Below, piece after piece: positions 1-5,060 of a stretch of DNA of 5,060 nt. Numbering within the stretch: position 1 is the stretch's first letter; every line of letters begins with the position of its first letter. The DNA lies in contig DAOVAE010000105.1 of NCBI GenBank assembly GCA_030671225.1, positions 1 to 5,060 on the forward strand. Reading direction: 5' to 3'. Below the pieces are notes generated by a model. The model ran no database searches, had not been told where the DNA came from, and worked only from the letters and a program-made list of their open reading frames with translations. A program made the position numbers and the translations under genes. Source of the DNA: Desulfobacteraceae bacterium. Its GTDB lineage: Bacteria > Desulfobacterota > Desulfobacteria > Desulfobacterales > UBA11574.

Positions 1-255
1 GATCTCCTCCGCAAACTTTTGAATCTGCCGGCGCTGTGTGACAATCTCATTAGATTGACCGGCAATTTTGCTCTCAAGTTCCTGTTTGTTGAATGTTGTC
101 TTAAGATTATAATAATCGTAAACAACAAAAGTGGACAATAGTAGGAAAGCTGTTAAACAGGCGCTGACAATGCATAAAAAGCGCCTGGAAACAGTTAACT
201 GCTTCACTGTAGAGCCGGTATAACTTAAAATAAAAAATGAGATTTTCCTGTGCAT
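1..255 (-). CDS. Membrane-anchored coiled-coil protein, probable M23/LytM-type peptidase (N-terminal fragment)
   Basis: This open frame of 85 codons starts at an ATG (complement of 253-255) and runs off the left edge, so the C-terminal part is missing. The visible protein begins MHRKISFFILSYTGS, has a basic stretch ending in SRRF (about residues 23-26), then one hydrophobic segment at about residues 27-47. A charged, Gln/Glu/Lys-rich stretch follows (about 52-85) with the look of a coiled coil. A short cytoplasmic head, one membrane helix and a periplasmic coiled coil is the usual front end of cell-wall M23 (LytM-like) endopeptidases in desulfobacteria, and the first 20 residues resemble those proteins from memory. 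The peptidase domain, with its HxxxD and HxH zinc ligands, would lie outside the window, so the assignment is inference. No clear Shine-Dalgarno is seen before the ATG. It lies downstream of folD in the same direction, but 335 bp and a hairpin separate them, so independent transcription is likely. Confidence 0.6.
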   Translation of the reverse strand, partial: MHRKISFFILSYTGSTVKQLTVSRRFLCIVSACLTAFLLLSTFVVYDYYNLKTTFNKQELESKIAGQSNEIVTQRRQIQKFAEEI

Positions 256-590
256 AATAACTTTTTTGAACTTAAATAAAATGTGTTTTATTCGATCTAT
301 GAGCATTTTTAATATTTCGGTTTCACTATATGCTCTATTATTTCACAAAGTTATAAATATCCCGAAACGTTTAATTGCCTTGACGTAACATAAATAGCAT
401 GGAGATGTCAATAATTTCGGTTATCACCATTTGTGTATATTTAATGAAACCCGGCTGAATTGGAAGGTATTTATCCCGGAAGGCAAATATATTTCATATG
501 GGATTGACGCCGAAAACCTTATATGAAAAGGTTTTCAGCGTCATATAACCTGACTATAACAAAGTTATTTCTTACTACATTGTTTTATGG
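256..590. other. Intergenic region between folD and the M23-like gene
   Basis: This AT-rich stretch of 335 bp contains no open frame with a ribosome binding site; the longest candidates are 29 codons (plus, 299-388) and 19 codons (minus), neither preceded by a Shine-Dalgarno. It should hold the promoter of the minus-strand gene at 1-255. On the minus strand a perfect TTGACA is present (complement of 406-411), but no good -10 hexamer lies 16-18 bp downstream, so I do not call a promoter. Structures seen are the hairpin at 506-542, an inverted repeat with arms at 380-386 and 405-411, a direct repeat at 314-322 and 414-422, and an AT-only stem-loop at 275-292 (7-bp arms, 4-nt loop) in the presumed leader of the 1-255 gene. 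Confidence 0.6.
506..542 (-). terminator. Strong hairpin downstream of folD, possible transcription terminator
   Basis: The arms 506-520 and 528-542 are complementary over 15 bp with one mismatch (C511 against A537), around a 7-nt loop. The hairpin sits 48 bp past the folD stop codon, where a terminator would be expected. It has no U-tract on either strand: the minus-strand transcript continues with AAUCCCAUAUG. It is therefore not a canonical intrinsic terminator and could instead protect the folD mRNA 3' end or be a Rho-associated or processing structure. Confidence 0.4.
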
Positions 591-1499
591 TTAGGCAATT
601 CCCAGACTAAATTTAAGAGCCTTAAGTGTATTTTTCATAAGCATGGTGATGGTCATGGGACCGACACCGCCCGGTACCGGAGTAATGAAGCCTGCAACCT
701 CCTTGGCAGCATCAAAATCAACATCTCCGCTCAAAATCGCAATCTTCTTGCCGGTCTTTTCACTGATCTTTTCTCCTACCCTGTTGACACCCACGTCAAT
801 AACACATGCACCCGGTTTTATCCACTCGGGTTTTACCAGTCCCGGAACACCGGCGGCAACGATCAAAATGTCCGCGCGCTTACAATGGGCGGCCAGATCT
901 TTTGTACGTGTATGAACAATGGTCACTGTTGAATTGGCTCCTTCACCCTTCTGGAGCATCATATTGGCTATTGGTTTTCCTACGATGTTAGAACGGCCAA
1001 CAACCACTACTTCCGCTCCGCTTGTCTCAACACCGGAACGTACTATCATTTCCTGAATACCTGCAGGCGTACATGGTGGAAACTTGACTTCATCGCCACC
1101 GATCATCAGTCGCCCCACATTGACGGGATGGAATCCATCCACATCCTTGTCAGGATCGATGGCATTCAGTACTTTTTTATCGTCAACATGCTTTGGAAGT
1201 GGCAACTGGACAAGGATGCCGTGAATGGAATCATCGTTGTTGTATTTATCAACAAGCTCCAGAAGAGCATCTTCGGAAAGATCTACAGGCTGGGTGTCCT
1301 GAATCTCTTTGAAACCGAGCTTTTGAGCTGTTTTAATTTTCGCGGTAACATAGGAAATGGAAGCCGGATCTTCTCCTACCAGAATGGTTACAAGGCCGGG
1401 AGAAACACCATGTTTTTCTTTAATTTCATTAACCTCGGCTTCAATCTCTTCGAGAATCACATTCCTGATTTCAGTTCCCTTAATGATTTTTGCAGACAT
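591..1499 (-). CDS. folD: Bifunctional methylene-tetrahydrofolate dehydrogenase / methenyl-tetrahydrofolate cyclohydrolase
   Basis: FolD is a cytoplasmic enzyme that interconverts 5,10-methylene-THF, 5,10-methenyl-THF and 10-formyl-THF, using NAD(P). Residue numbers here count from the upstream TTG at 1505; subtract 2 for the preferred ATG start at 1499, which gives 302 residues. The N-terminal catalytic domain shows VGEDPAS, then SYVTAKIK with the catalytic Tyr52 and Lys56, the VQLPLP loop (99-104) and DVDGFHP (121-127). The Rossmann domain shows GRSNIVGKP (170-178), HTRT (198-201), DVGVN (237-241), GDVDF and the PGGVGPMT signature (278-285). All key residues are present and the gene looks intact. 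It is a little longer than E. coli FolD (288 residues) because of short insertions near 186-191 and 245-256. In acetyl-CoA-pathway sulfate reducers FolD also serves the methyl branch; that role here is inference. It is transcribed divergently from the TRAP operon, 336 bp away. Confidence 0.97.
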   Translation of the reverse strand: MSAKIIKGTEIRNVILEEIEAEVNEIKEKHGVSPGLVTILVGEDPASISYVTAKIKTAQKLGFKEIQDTQPVDLSEDALLELVDKYNNDDSIHGILVQLPLPKHVDDKKVLNAIDPDKDVDGFHPVNVGRLMIGGDEVKFPPCTPAGIQEMIVRSGVETSGAEVVVVGRSNIVGKPIANMMLQKGEGANSTVTIVHTRTKDLAAHCKRADILIVAAGVPGLVKPEWIKPGACVIDVGVNRVGEKISEKTGKKIAILSGDVDFDAAKEVAGFITPVPGGVGPMTITMLMKNTLKALKFSLGIA

Positions 1500-1505
1500 C
1501 TTCAA

Positions 1506-1513
1506 TCTCCTTT
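1506..1513 (-). promoter_or_regulatory. Ribosome binding site of folD, decides the start codon
   Basis: The minus strand reads AAAGGAGA here. From the GGAG core the ATG at 1499 is 7 nt away, an ideal spacing, whereas the in-frame TTG at 1505 is only 1 nt away. The ATG is therefore the likely start and the two extra N-terminal codons are probably untranslated. Confidence 0.85.
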
Positions 1514-1615
1514 CATAAAGTTATAGATTTTGGTATAAATCACCATTTTTGACCTAGTATTTAGTAAAGAATCCTGGCTAAAAGGACCAGGTTTTTGAAG
1601 GCAAAATAAAATAGA

Positions 1616-1636
1616 ATTTTATTAGTCTAATAAAAT
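1616..1636. repeat. Perfect AT-rich palindrome, candidate operator
   Basis: The 10-bp arms ATTTTATTAG and CTAATAAAAT are exact reverse complements around a single central T (1626). The symmetry and size fit a binding site for a dimeric regulator. It lies 117 bp before the folD ATG and 199 bp before the dctP ATG, so it could control either gene. It is too AT-rich and lacks a following T-run to suggest a terminator. Confidence 0.5.
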
Positions 1637-1712
1637 CTTAATGTCAAGAAGACTCGTCATTTGATTTGCCGGATGAAACAATAAAACGCTCTGTTAAAGC
1701 AGAGTAATCAAG

Positions 1713-1739
1713 AAATTAAGATTTTTATTGTCTTAATTT
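1713..1739. repeat. Inverted repeat 9-9-9, candidate operator upstream of dctP
   Basis: The arms AAATTAAGA (1713-1721) and TCTTAATTT (1731-1739) are exact reverse complements separated by 9 nt. The dyad ends 96 bp before the dctP start and overlaps the weak TTGTCT -35 candidate, a position that would suit a repressor or activator of the TRAP operon. The TCTTAAT half-site recurs at 1636-1642. Confidence 0.45.
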
Positions 1740-1818
1740 TAATTTTGTTATATCGAAACTTACACAAATTTCGCAAGTACCATCCAGTTTTGCTTTTCTT
1801 TCCATTACAACATTTAAC

Positions 1819-1824
1819 AAGGAG
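1819..1824 (+). promoter_or_regulatory. Ribosome binding site of dctP
   Basis: AAGGAG lies 11 nt before the ATG at 1836. The spacing is slightly long but the match is strong, and there is no other start codon nearby that would keep the complete signal peptide. Confidence 0.75.
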
Positions 1825-1835
1825 AAAGTTTAATT

Positions 1836-2834
1836 ATGAAAAGAATATCTCTATTTTTCCTGGTTGTAACCATGGTCGTAGCTTTAATATCAACAAGTGC
1901 ATTCGGAGCAGAAACCGCACTAACCAAACTGACTTTTAGTATCTTCTTTCCTCCCACTCACGGACAGACAAAAGCTGCGATGGACTGGGCCAAGGAAATT
2001 GAAAAGCGCACTGGCAATAAGGTGCAGATTACCGTTTTCCCGGGCGGAACCCTAACAAATGCCAAACAATGCTACAGCGGCGTTGTCAAGGGAATTTCCG
2101 ACATAGGGTTTAGCCTTTTCGCATACACGCGCGGACGCTTTCCAGTTATGGCCGCTATTGACTTGCCCATGGGATATCCTGATGGAAAGACCGCCAGTCG
2201 TGTGGCCCATGAGTTTGTCAAAACCTTCAATCCAAAAGAGCTTCATGACGTTAAGGTACTTTACATTCATGCCCACGGCCCTGGGCTGTTACACACCAAA
2301 AAACCGGTTAACAAAATAGACGATCTCAAAGGTATGAAAATCAGGGCCACCGGCTTCAGCGCCAAAGTGGTTAAGGCCCTTGGTGGAGTTCCGGTAGCCA
2401 TGCCCCAGGGAGGCACCTACGAGGCGCTGCAAAAAGGGGTTGTGGAAGGAACATTTAGCCCCATGGAGGTTCTAAAGGGCTGGAAACAGGCCGAAGTCGT
2501 CAAATATACTACAGAATGTTACAGCGTTGGCTATACCACCACTTTTTTTGTTGTCATGAATCTGGATAAGTGGAACGCTCTTCCGGCTGATGTAAAGAAG
2601 GTTTTTGATGAGGTCAGTGAAAAATATGTAGATATTCACGGACAGGTATGGGACAGCACTGATGAAGATGGCCGAAAATATACAGAGAGCCTGGGCAACA
2701 AGATTATATCGCTGTCTGATGATGAGAGTGCCCGATGGCGTAAGGCTGTTGAACCGACCATCAACGATTTTATTGCCAATACGCCTGACGGCAAGATGTA
2801 TGTTGATAAAATTAGAGAACTGATGAAAAAATAA
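1836..2834 (+). CDS. dctP: TRAP transporter periplasmic substrate-binding protein, DctP family
   Basis: This 332-residue protein is the extracytoplasmic receptor of a TRAP transporter; it binds an organic acid in the periplasm and delivers it to DctQM. It starts with a Sec signal peptide: MKR, a hydrophobic core (about 4-18), and likely cleavage near AFGA (residues 22-25). The mature part has the family features: WAKEIEKRTG (51-60), the VFPGGTL strand-turn, ISDIGFS, and KGMKIRATG (165-173). Arg170 aligns with the conserved arginine that pairs with the ligand carboxylate in DctP/SiaP proteins. YEALQKGVVEGTFSP (195-209) and the GYTTTFFVVMN hinge strand (232-242) follow. The length is normal and no defect is visible. 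The sequence resembles a DctP subgroup common in desulfobacteria. The ligand cannot be read from the sequence: a C4-dicarboxylate, a 2-oxo acid or another carboxylate are all possible. It is the first gene of the operon, 136 bp ahead of dctQ. Confidence 0.95.
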   Translation: MKRISLFFLVVTMVVALISTSAFGAETALTKLTFSIFFPPTHGQTKAAMDWAKEIEKRTGNKVQITVFPGGTLTNAKQCYSGVVKGISDIGFSLFAYTRGRFPVMAAIDLPMGYPDGKTASRVAHEFVKTFNPKELHDVKVLYIHAHGPGLLHTKKPVNKIDDLKGMKIRATGFSAKVVKALGGVPVAMPQGGTYEALQKGVVEGTFSPMEVLKGWKQAEVVKYTTECYSVGYTTTFFVVMNLDKWNALPADVKKVFDEVSEKYVDIHGQVWDSTDEDGRKYTESLGNKIISLSDDESARWRKAVEPTINDFIANTPDGKMYVDKIRELMKK

Positions 2835-2907
2835 AGAATCCTCGCCCAGAGGAAATGGCTTTGATTTGCCTCCATAATGGAGTGCTGGAGTATTAATGCA
2901 ATGTGAT

Positions 2908-2955
2908 GGGGTTGTCCTGTACCGAACAGAAGGTATCAGGGCAACCCCGATTTTT
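2908..2955 (+). terminator. Terminator-like hairpin between dctP and dctQM, probable attenuator
   Basis: The arms 2908-2919 (GGGGTTGTCCTG) and 2937-2948 (CAGGGCAACCCC) pair over 12 bp with one G-U wobble. A second 4-bp helix, TACC (2920-2923) with GGTA (2932-2935), continues the stem across a bulged T2936 and closes an 8-nt loop. GA and then five T residues (2951-2955) follow, which is the form of an intrinsic terminator. It lies 73 bp past the dctP stop and ends 15 bp before the dctQ start. Because dctQM has no other obvious promoter, partial termination or 3'-end protection of dctP mRNA is the likely role. Confidence 0.8.
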
Positions 2956-2970
2956 ATGGGTTAGAGCGCA

Positions 2971-3456
2971 ATGAATTCATTTGAAAAAATTTCCCATGAT
3001 CTTGCTAAAAAACTGTACTGGGTTGCAGGCACTGCTATTGTCGCCATGATGCTCCTCACCTGTGCGGATGTTGTTTTGCGCTATTTTCGCAGGCCCATCC
3101 CCGGAACCTATGAGCTTGTCTGCTTTTTGGGAGCAGCGGCAGTCGCCTTTGCCATGGCCTATACGTCTGTTGAAAAAGGTCATGTATCGGTGAGATTTGT
3201 GGTTGACCTTTTTCCACATAAAATTCAGGGCCTAATTGACAGTATTACCAGCAGTTTCGGATTATTTCTTTTTGCGTTAATTGCATGGCAATCCGTACTT
3301 TACGCCAATGAACTTCACCTCTCGGGTGAGGTTTCTTTAACCTTGGAACTCCCCTTTTATCCATTCGTTTATGGGGTCGGTTTTTCGGCGGCCGTAGTTT
3401 GTCTTATATTGTTATCAGATCTGTATAAGAATCTGATGAAAATGTTTGCCAAATGA
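2971..3456 (+). CDS. dctQ: TRAP transporter small permease, DctQ family
   Basis: This 161-residue inner-membrane protein is the small subunit of the TRAP permease, which docks beside DctM and helps receive the loaded binding protein. Four hydrophobic segments are visible, at about residues 16-38, 45-66, 88-110 and 127-152, as expected for the family. The family signature ADVVLRYFRRPIPGTYELV (residues 32-50) spans the end of helix 1 and the start of helix 2, and the EKGHVSV motif follows helix 2. Length and topology are normal. No good Shine-Dalgarno precedes the ATG (GGGTTAGAGCGCA), but the N-terminus fits the family. A two-codon frame, ATG GGT TAG at 2956-2964, sits just ahead. The stop codon overlaps the dctM start as ATGA, which implies translational coupling with dctM. 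Confidence 0.94.
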   Translation: MNSFEKISHDLAKKLYWVAGTAIVAMMLLTCADVVLRYFRRPIPGTYELVCFLGAAAVAFAMAYTSVEKGHVSVRFVVDLFPHKIQGLIDSITSSFGLFLFALIAWQSVLYANELHLSGEVSLTLELPFYPFVYGVGFSAAVVCLILLSDLYKNLMKMFAK

Positions 3457-4754
3457 GTCTGACAACCATTGGAATCATAGGGATTGTCATTCTGGTCATC
3501 TTACTGTATTCCAAAATGCCTGTGGGCTTTGCCATGGGTTTTTTGGGATTAATCGGGTTCAGCTATGTAGTAAATTTTGAGGCCGGCTTGAATCTTTTGG
3601 TCAGAGATGTCTGGGATGTTTTTTCCTCTTATAATTTGACCGTTATCCCCCTCTTTGTATTTATGGGGCAGATTGCCTTTCACGCCGGTATAAGCCGCCG
3701 ACTCTATGATTCTGCCTATGTATTGATAGGCCACCACAAGGGAGGCCTTGCCATGGCAACGGTAGGCGCCTGTGCCGGGTTCTCGGCCATATGCGGCTCT
3801 ACTAACGCCACAGCAGCAACCATGGCCACCGTTACTCTTCCGGAAATGAAACGATACGGATATGATATGAGTTTGGCCACAGGCACCGTTGCTGCAGCAG
3901 GAAGCCTCGGCATTCTCATACCCCCCAGCGTGATTTTCATCGTATATGGTATTCTGACCGAACAATCTATCGGCAAGCTTTTCGCGGCAGGTATCTTTCC
4001 GGGGATCCTTCTCTGTTTTCTTTTCTTGGTGACCATTCACCTGAGGGTCATGAGAAATCCTTCCCTTGCACCTCCCGGCCCTAAGACCAGTTTCAGGGAA
4101 AAATTCGGATCTTTTGTCGGAGTGGTGGAAACTTTGATACTGTTTGCTCTGGTCATGGGAGGAATTTTTTTCGGCATTTTCACGCCCACCGAAGCTGCAG
4201 CTACAGGCGCTTTCATGACCCTCCTCATTGCCATCTTCAGAGGACAGCTTACCTGGAAGGGTTTTGCCCAATCCCTGTCCGATACCACCAAAATAAGTTG
4301 CATGATAATGGTAATTGTAACCGGTGCCGTTATATTCGGCCATTTTATGGCCATTACAAGGGTTCCTTATGAACTGGCCGAATGGGTGAGCACTCTCCCT
4401 CTCCCCCGATTTGCCGTCATGGGGGTTATTATTTTAGTCTATCTTTTCGGCGGCTGTTTCATGGACGCTCTGGCCATGATCATGCTGACCATTCCTATTT
4501 TTTTCCCGGTGGTTCAGGCCCTTGGGTTCGATCCTATCTGGTTTGGAGTGGTAATTGTATTAATTACCGAGATGGGTGTAATAACACCGCCTGTTGGGGT
4601 CAACGTTTATGTGGTCTACGGAGTGGCTAAAGATGTTCCCCTGGAAGATATATTCAGAGGGGTTTTCCCAATGCTTGCGGCCTTGCTTCTCTGCAATCTT
4701 ATCCTTCTTTTATTCCCTCAGATTGCCCTCTTTTTACCTAGCCTTATGCGGTAA
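3453..4754 (+). CDS. dctM: TRAP transporter large permease, DctM family
   Basis: This 433-residue inner-membrane protein is the transport subunit, which works as a sodium-driven elevator in characterised sialic acid TRAP systems. It is hydrophobic throughout, of normal family length, and starts at an ATG overlapping the dctQ stop by 4 bp. Family motifs in order are KMPVGFAMG (21-29), GFSAICGSTNATAATMA (109-125), GSLGILIPPSVIFIVYG (150-166), GIFTPTEAAATGA (241-253), GGCFMDALAMIMLTIPIFFP (333-352) and EMGVITPPVGVN (373-384). The paired GS-rich and PP-containing segments are the re-entrant hairpin regions that shape the substrate and sodium sites in the family. The two halves show the expected internal pseudo-repeat, with ILIPPS matched by VITPPVGVN. 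The last 21 bp overlap the convergent gene at 4734-5060. No terminator is visible after the stop. Confidence 0.96.
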   Translation: MSLTTIGIIGIVILVILLYSKMPVGFAMGFLGLIGFSYVVNFEAGLNLLVRDVWDVFSSYNLTVIPLFVFMGQIAFHAGISRRLYDSAYVLIGHHKGGLAMATVGACAGFSAICGSTNATAATMATVTLPEMKRYGYDMSLATGTVAAAGSLGILIPPSVIFIVYGILTEQSIGKLFAAGIFPGILLCFLFLVTIHLRVMRNPSLAPPGPKTSFREKFGSFVGVVETLILFALVMGGIFFGIFTPTEAAATGAFMTLLIAIFRGQLTWKGFAQSLSDTTKISCMIMVIVTGAVIFGHFMAITRVPYELAEWVSTLPLPRFAVMGVIILVYLFGGCFMDALAMIMLTIPIFFPVVQALGFDPIWFGVVIVLITEMGVITPPVGVNVYVVYGVAKDVPLEDIFRGVFPMLAALLLCNLILLLFPQIALFLPSLMR

Positions 4755-5060
4755 GGACTCACTCAGGATGCGGAAGCCTATATAGTTGAGCCTATAGCCT
4801 GGCGTGAAGCTGAGCCGATCTGCCGACCGGCAAAGCCTTGCGCCAAAATTCAAGCCTCCGCCGCGAAACACCCTATACGAGCCGTTCAATGGCCCGGTAG
4901 GATCGGTTACGGAACCAGAAGGATAATCTCCGTACCAATCCTGGCACCATTCAAATACATTGCCGTGCATGTCATACAGTCCCCAAGCGTTTGGATTCTT
5001 CTGTGCAACCGGATGTGTCTTCTTTATTACATTACCGCAATACCATCCTATAGCATCCAG
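4734..5060 (-). CDS. FGE-sulfatase (SUMF1/EgtB/PvdO) fold protein, C-terminal fragment
   Basis: The frame is open to the right edge, so only the last 108 residues are visible; the ATG at 4970 is internal, because coding continues upstream as NPNAWGLYDMHGNV. The fold signature is clear: THPVAQKNPNAWGLYDMHGN (15-33 of the fragment), VFEWCQDWYGDYPSGS, SYRVFRGGG (61-69), RLCRSADR (75-82) and the closing IGFRIL (94-99). True formylglycine-generating enzymes need two active-site cysteines after the RGGS motif. Here the position of the first is Phe72 and only the second, Cys77, remains. Sulfatase activation is therefore unlikely, and the protein belongs with the many non-FGE members of the family, whose roles include iron-dependent oxidation, lipoprotein functions and effector domains. 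The missing N-terminal part could contain another domain. The gene ends inside dctM, tail to tail, with a 21-bp overlap. Confidence 0.9.
   Translation of the reverse strand: MDAIGWYCGNVIKKTHPVAQKNPNAWGLYDMHGNVFEWCQDWYGDYPSGSVTDPTGPLNGSYRVFRGGGLNFGARLCRSADRLSFTPGYRLNYIGFRILSESLPHKAR

Larger units (their letters stand above)
1514..1818. promoter_or_regulatory. Divergent folD / dctP intergenic control region with several dyads
   Basis: This gene-free region must carry the promoters of both folD and dctP. It holds four inverted repeats: CCTGG/CCAGG at 1573-1591, an AT-rich palindrome at 1616-1636, CTCTG/CAGAG at 1689-1704, and a 9-9-9 dyad at 1713-1739. The words TCTTAAT or ATTAAGA occur three times (1636-1642, 1715-1721, 1731-1737) and TCAAGAA twice (1644-1650 and 1708-1714). 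I found no sigma-54 GG-N10-GC pair upstream of dctP and no strong sigma-70 promoter; TTGTCT (1728-1733) with TATATC (1749-1754) at 15-bp spacing is only a weak candidate. Confidence 0.6.

Noticed and set aside
299..388. A 29-codon plus-strand frame (MSIFNISVSLY...) in the folD/M23 gap
   Set aside because: No Shine-Dalgarno precedes the ATG, and it lies in AT-rich intergenic DNA opposite to both flanking genes; its length is within chance expectation.
1128..1526. A 132-codon plus-strand open frame opposite folD
   Set aside because: It lies fully antisense to the well-conserved folD, has no good ribosome binding site and resembles no known family.
1573..1596. CCTGG-loop-CCAGG followed by TTTTT on the plus strand, which looks like a small terminator
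   Set aside because: The stem is only 5 bp and no plus-strand gene ends upstream of it, so terminator function is unsupported; kept only as part of the dyad cluster.
1787..1803. TTTTGCT upstream of dctP resembling a sigma-54 -12 element
   Set aside because: The position 10 bp further upstream reads CC instead of the required GG, so the -24 half is missing.
2870..2882. Short palindrome CTCCAT-A-ATGGAG after dctP
   Set aside because: Six-base arms without a T-run or other context are too weak to call a functional site.
3549..4343. A 264-codon minus-strand open frame inside dctM
   Set aside because: It is the antisense shadow of an intact, family-typical dctM; its translation is rich in His, Gly, Ser, Lys and Glu with no recognisable domain.
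4734..4970. Reading the FGE-like frame as a complete 78-residue protein starting at the ATG at 4970
   Set aside because: The frame stays open to the window edge and the upstream residues (THPVAQKNPNAWGLYD) are core family sequence, so the gene is a larger one cut by the window.
1..5060. A search for CRISPR arrays, tRNA or rRNA genes, insertion sequence ends and defence or toxin-antitoxin genes
   Set aside because: Nothing with the required repeats, cloverleaf features or protein motifs was seen on either strand.

Overview
The window looks like ordinary chromosomal sequence from a moderate-GC Gram-negative bacterium. A desulfobacterial sulfate reducer (Desulfobacterota, formerly Deltaproteobacteria) is the best fit. 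That placement is an inference from how the FolD, DctP, DctQ and membrane-anchored M23-type sequences resemble remembered family members; no search was run.

Layout, left to right. (1) Positions 1-255, minus strand: the N-terminal 85 codons of a membrane-anchored, coiled-coil protein, probably an M23/LytM-type peptidase, whose body lies outside the window. (2) 256-590: a 335-bp gap with no convincing gene, holding a strong hairpin at 506-542 just after folD and several short repeats. (3) 591-1499, minus strand: complete folD, the bifunctional methylene-tetrahydrofolate dehydrogenase/cyclohydrolase. (4) 1500-1835: a divergent intergenic region rich in AT-rich inverted repeats, presumably carrying the promoters and operators of folD and of the transporter. 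(5) 1836-4754, plus strand: a complete three-component TRAP transporter, dctP - (136-bp gap with terminator-like hairpin) - dctQ - (4-bp ATGA overlap) - dctM. (6) 4734-5060, minus strand: the C-terminal 108 residues of an FGE-sulfatase (SUMF1/EgtB/PvdO) fold protein, convergent with dctM and overlapping its last 21 bp.

How the genes work together. DctP would capture an organic acid in the periplasm and hand it to the DctQM membrane complex for sodium-driven import. The hairpin between dctP and dctQM would allow more binding protein than permease to be made. FolD serves one-carbon metabolism and, in complete-oxidising sulfate reducers, the methyl branch of the acetyl-CoA pathway; nothing here ties it functionally to the transporter beyond a shared divergent intergenic region.

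I found no CRISPR array, RNA gene, mobile element or clearly new multi-gene system. The points most worth a second look are the dctP/dctQ attenuator hairpin, the cluster of dyads upstream of dctP, the missing first active-site cysteine in the FGE-like protein, and the tail-to-tail overlap of that gene with dctM.
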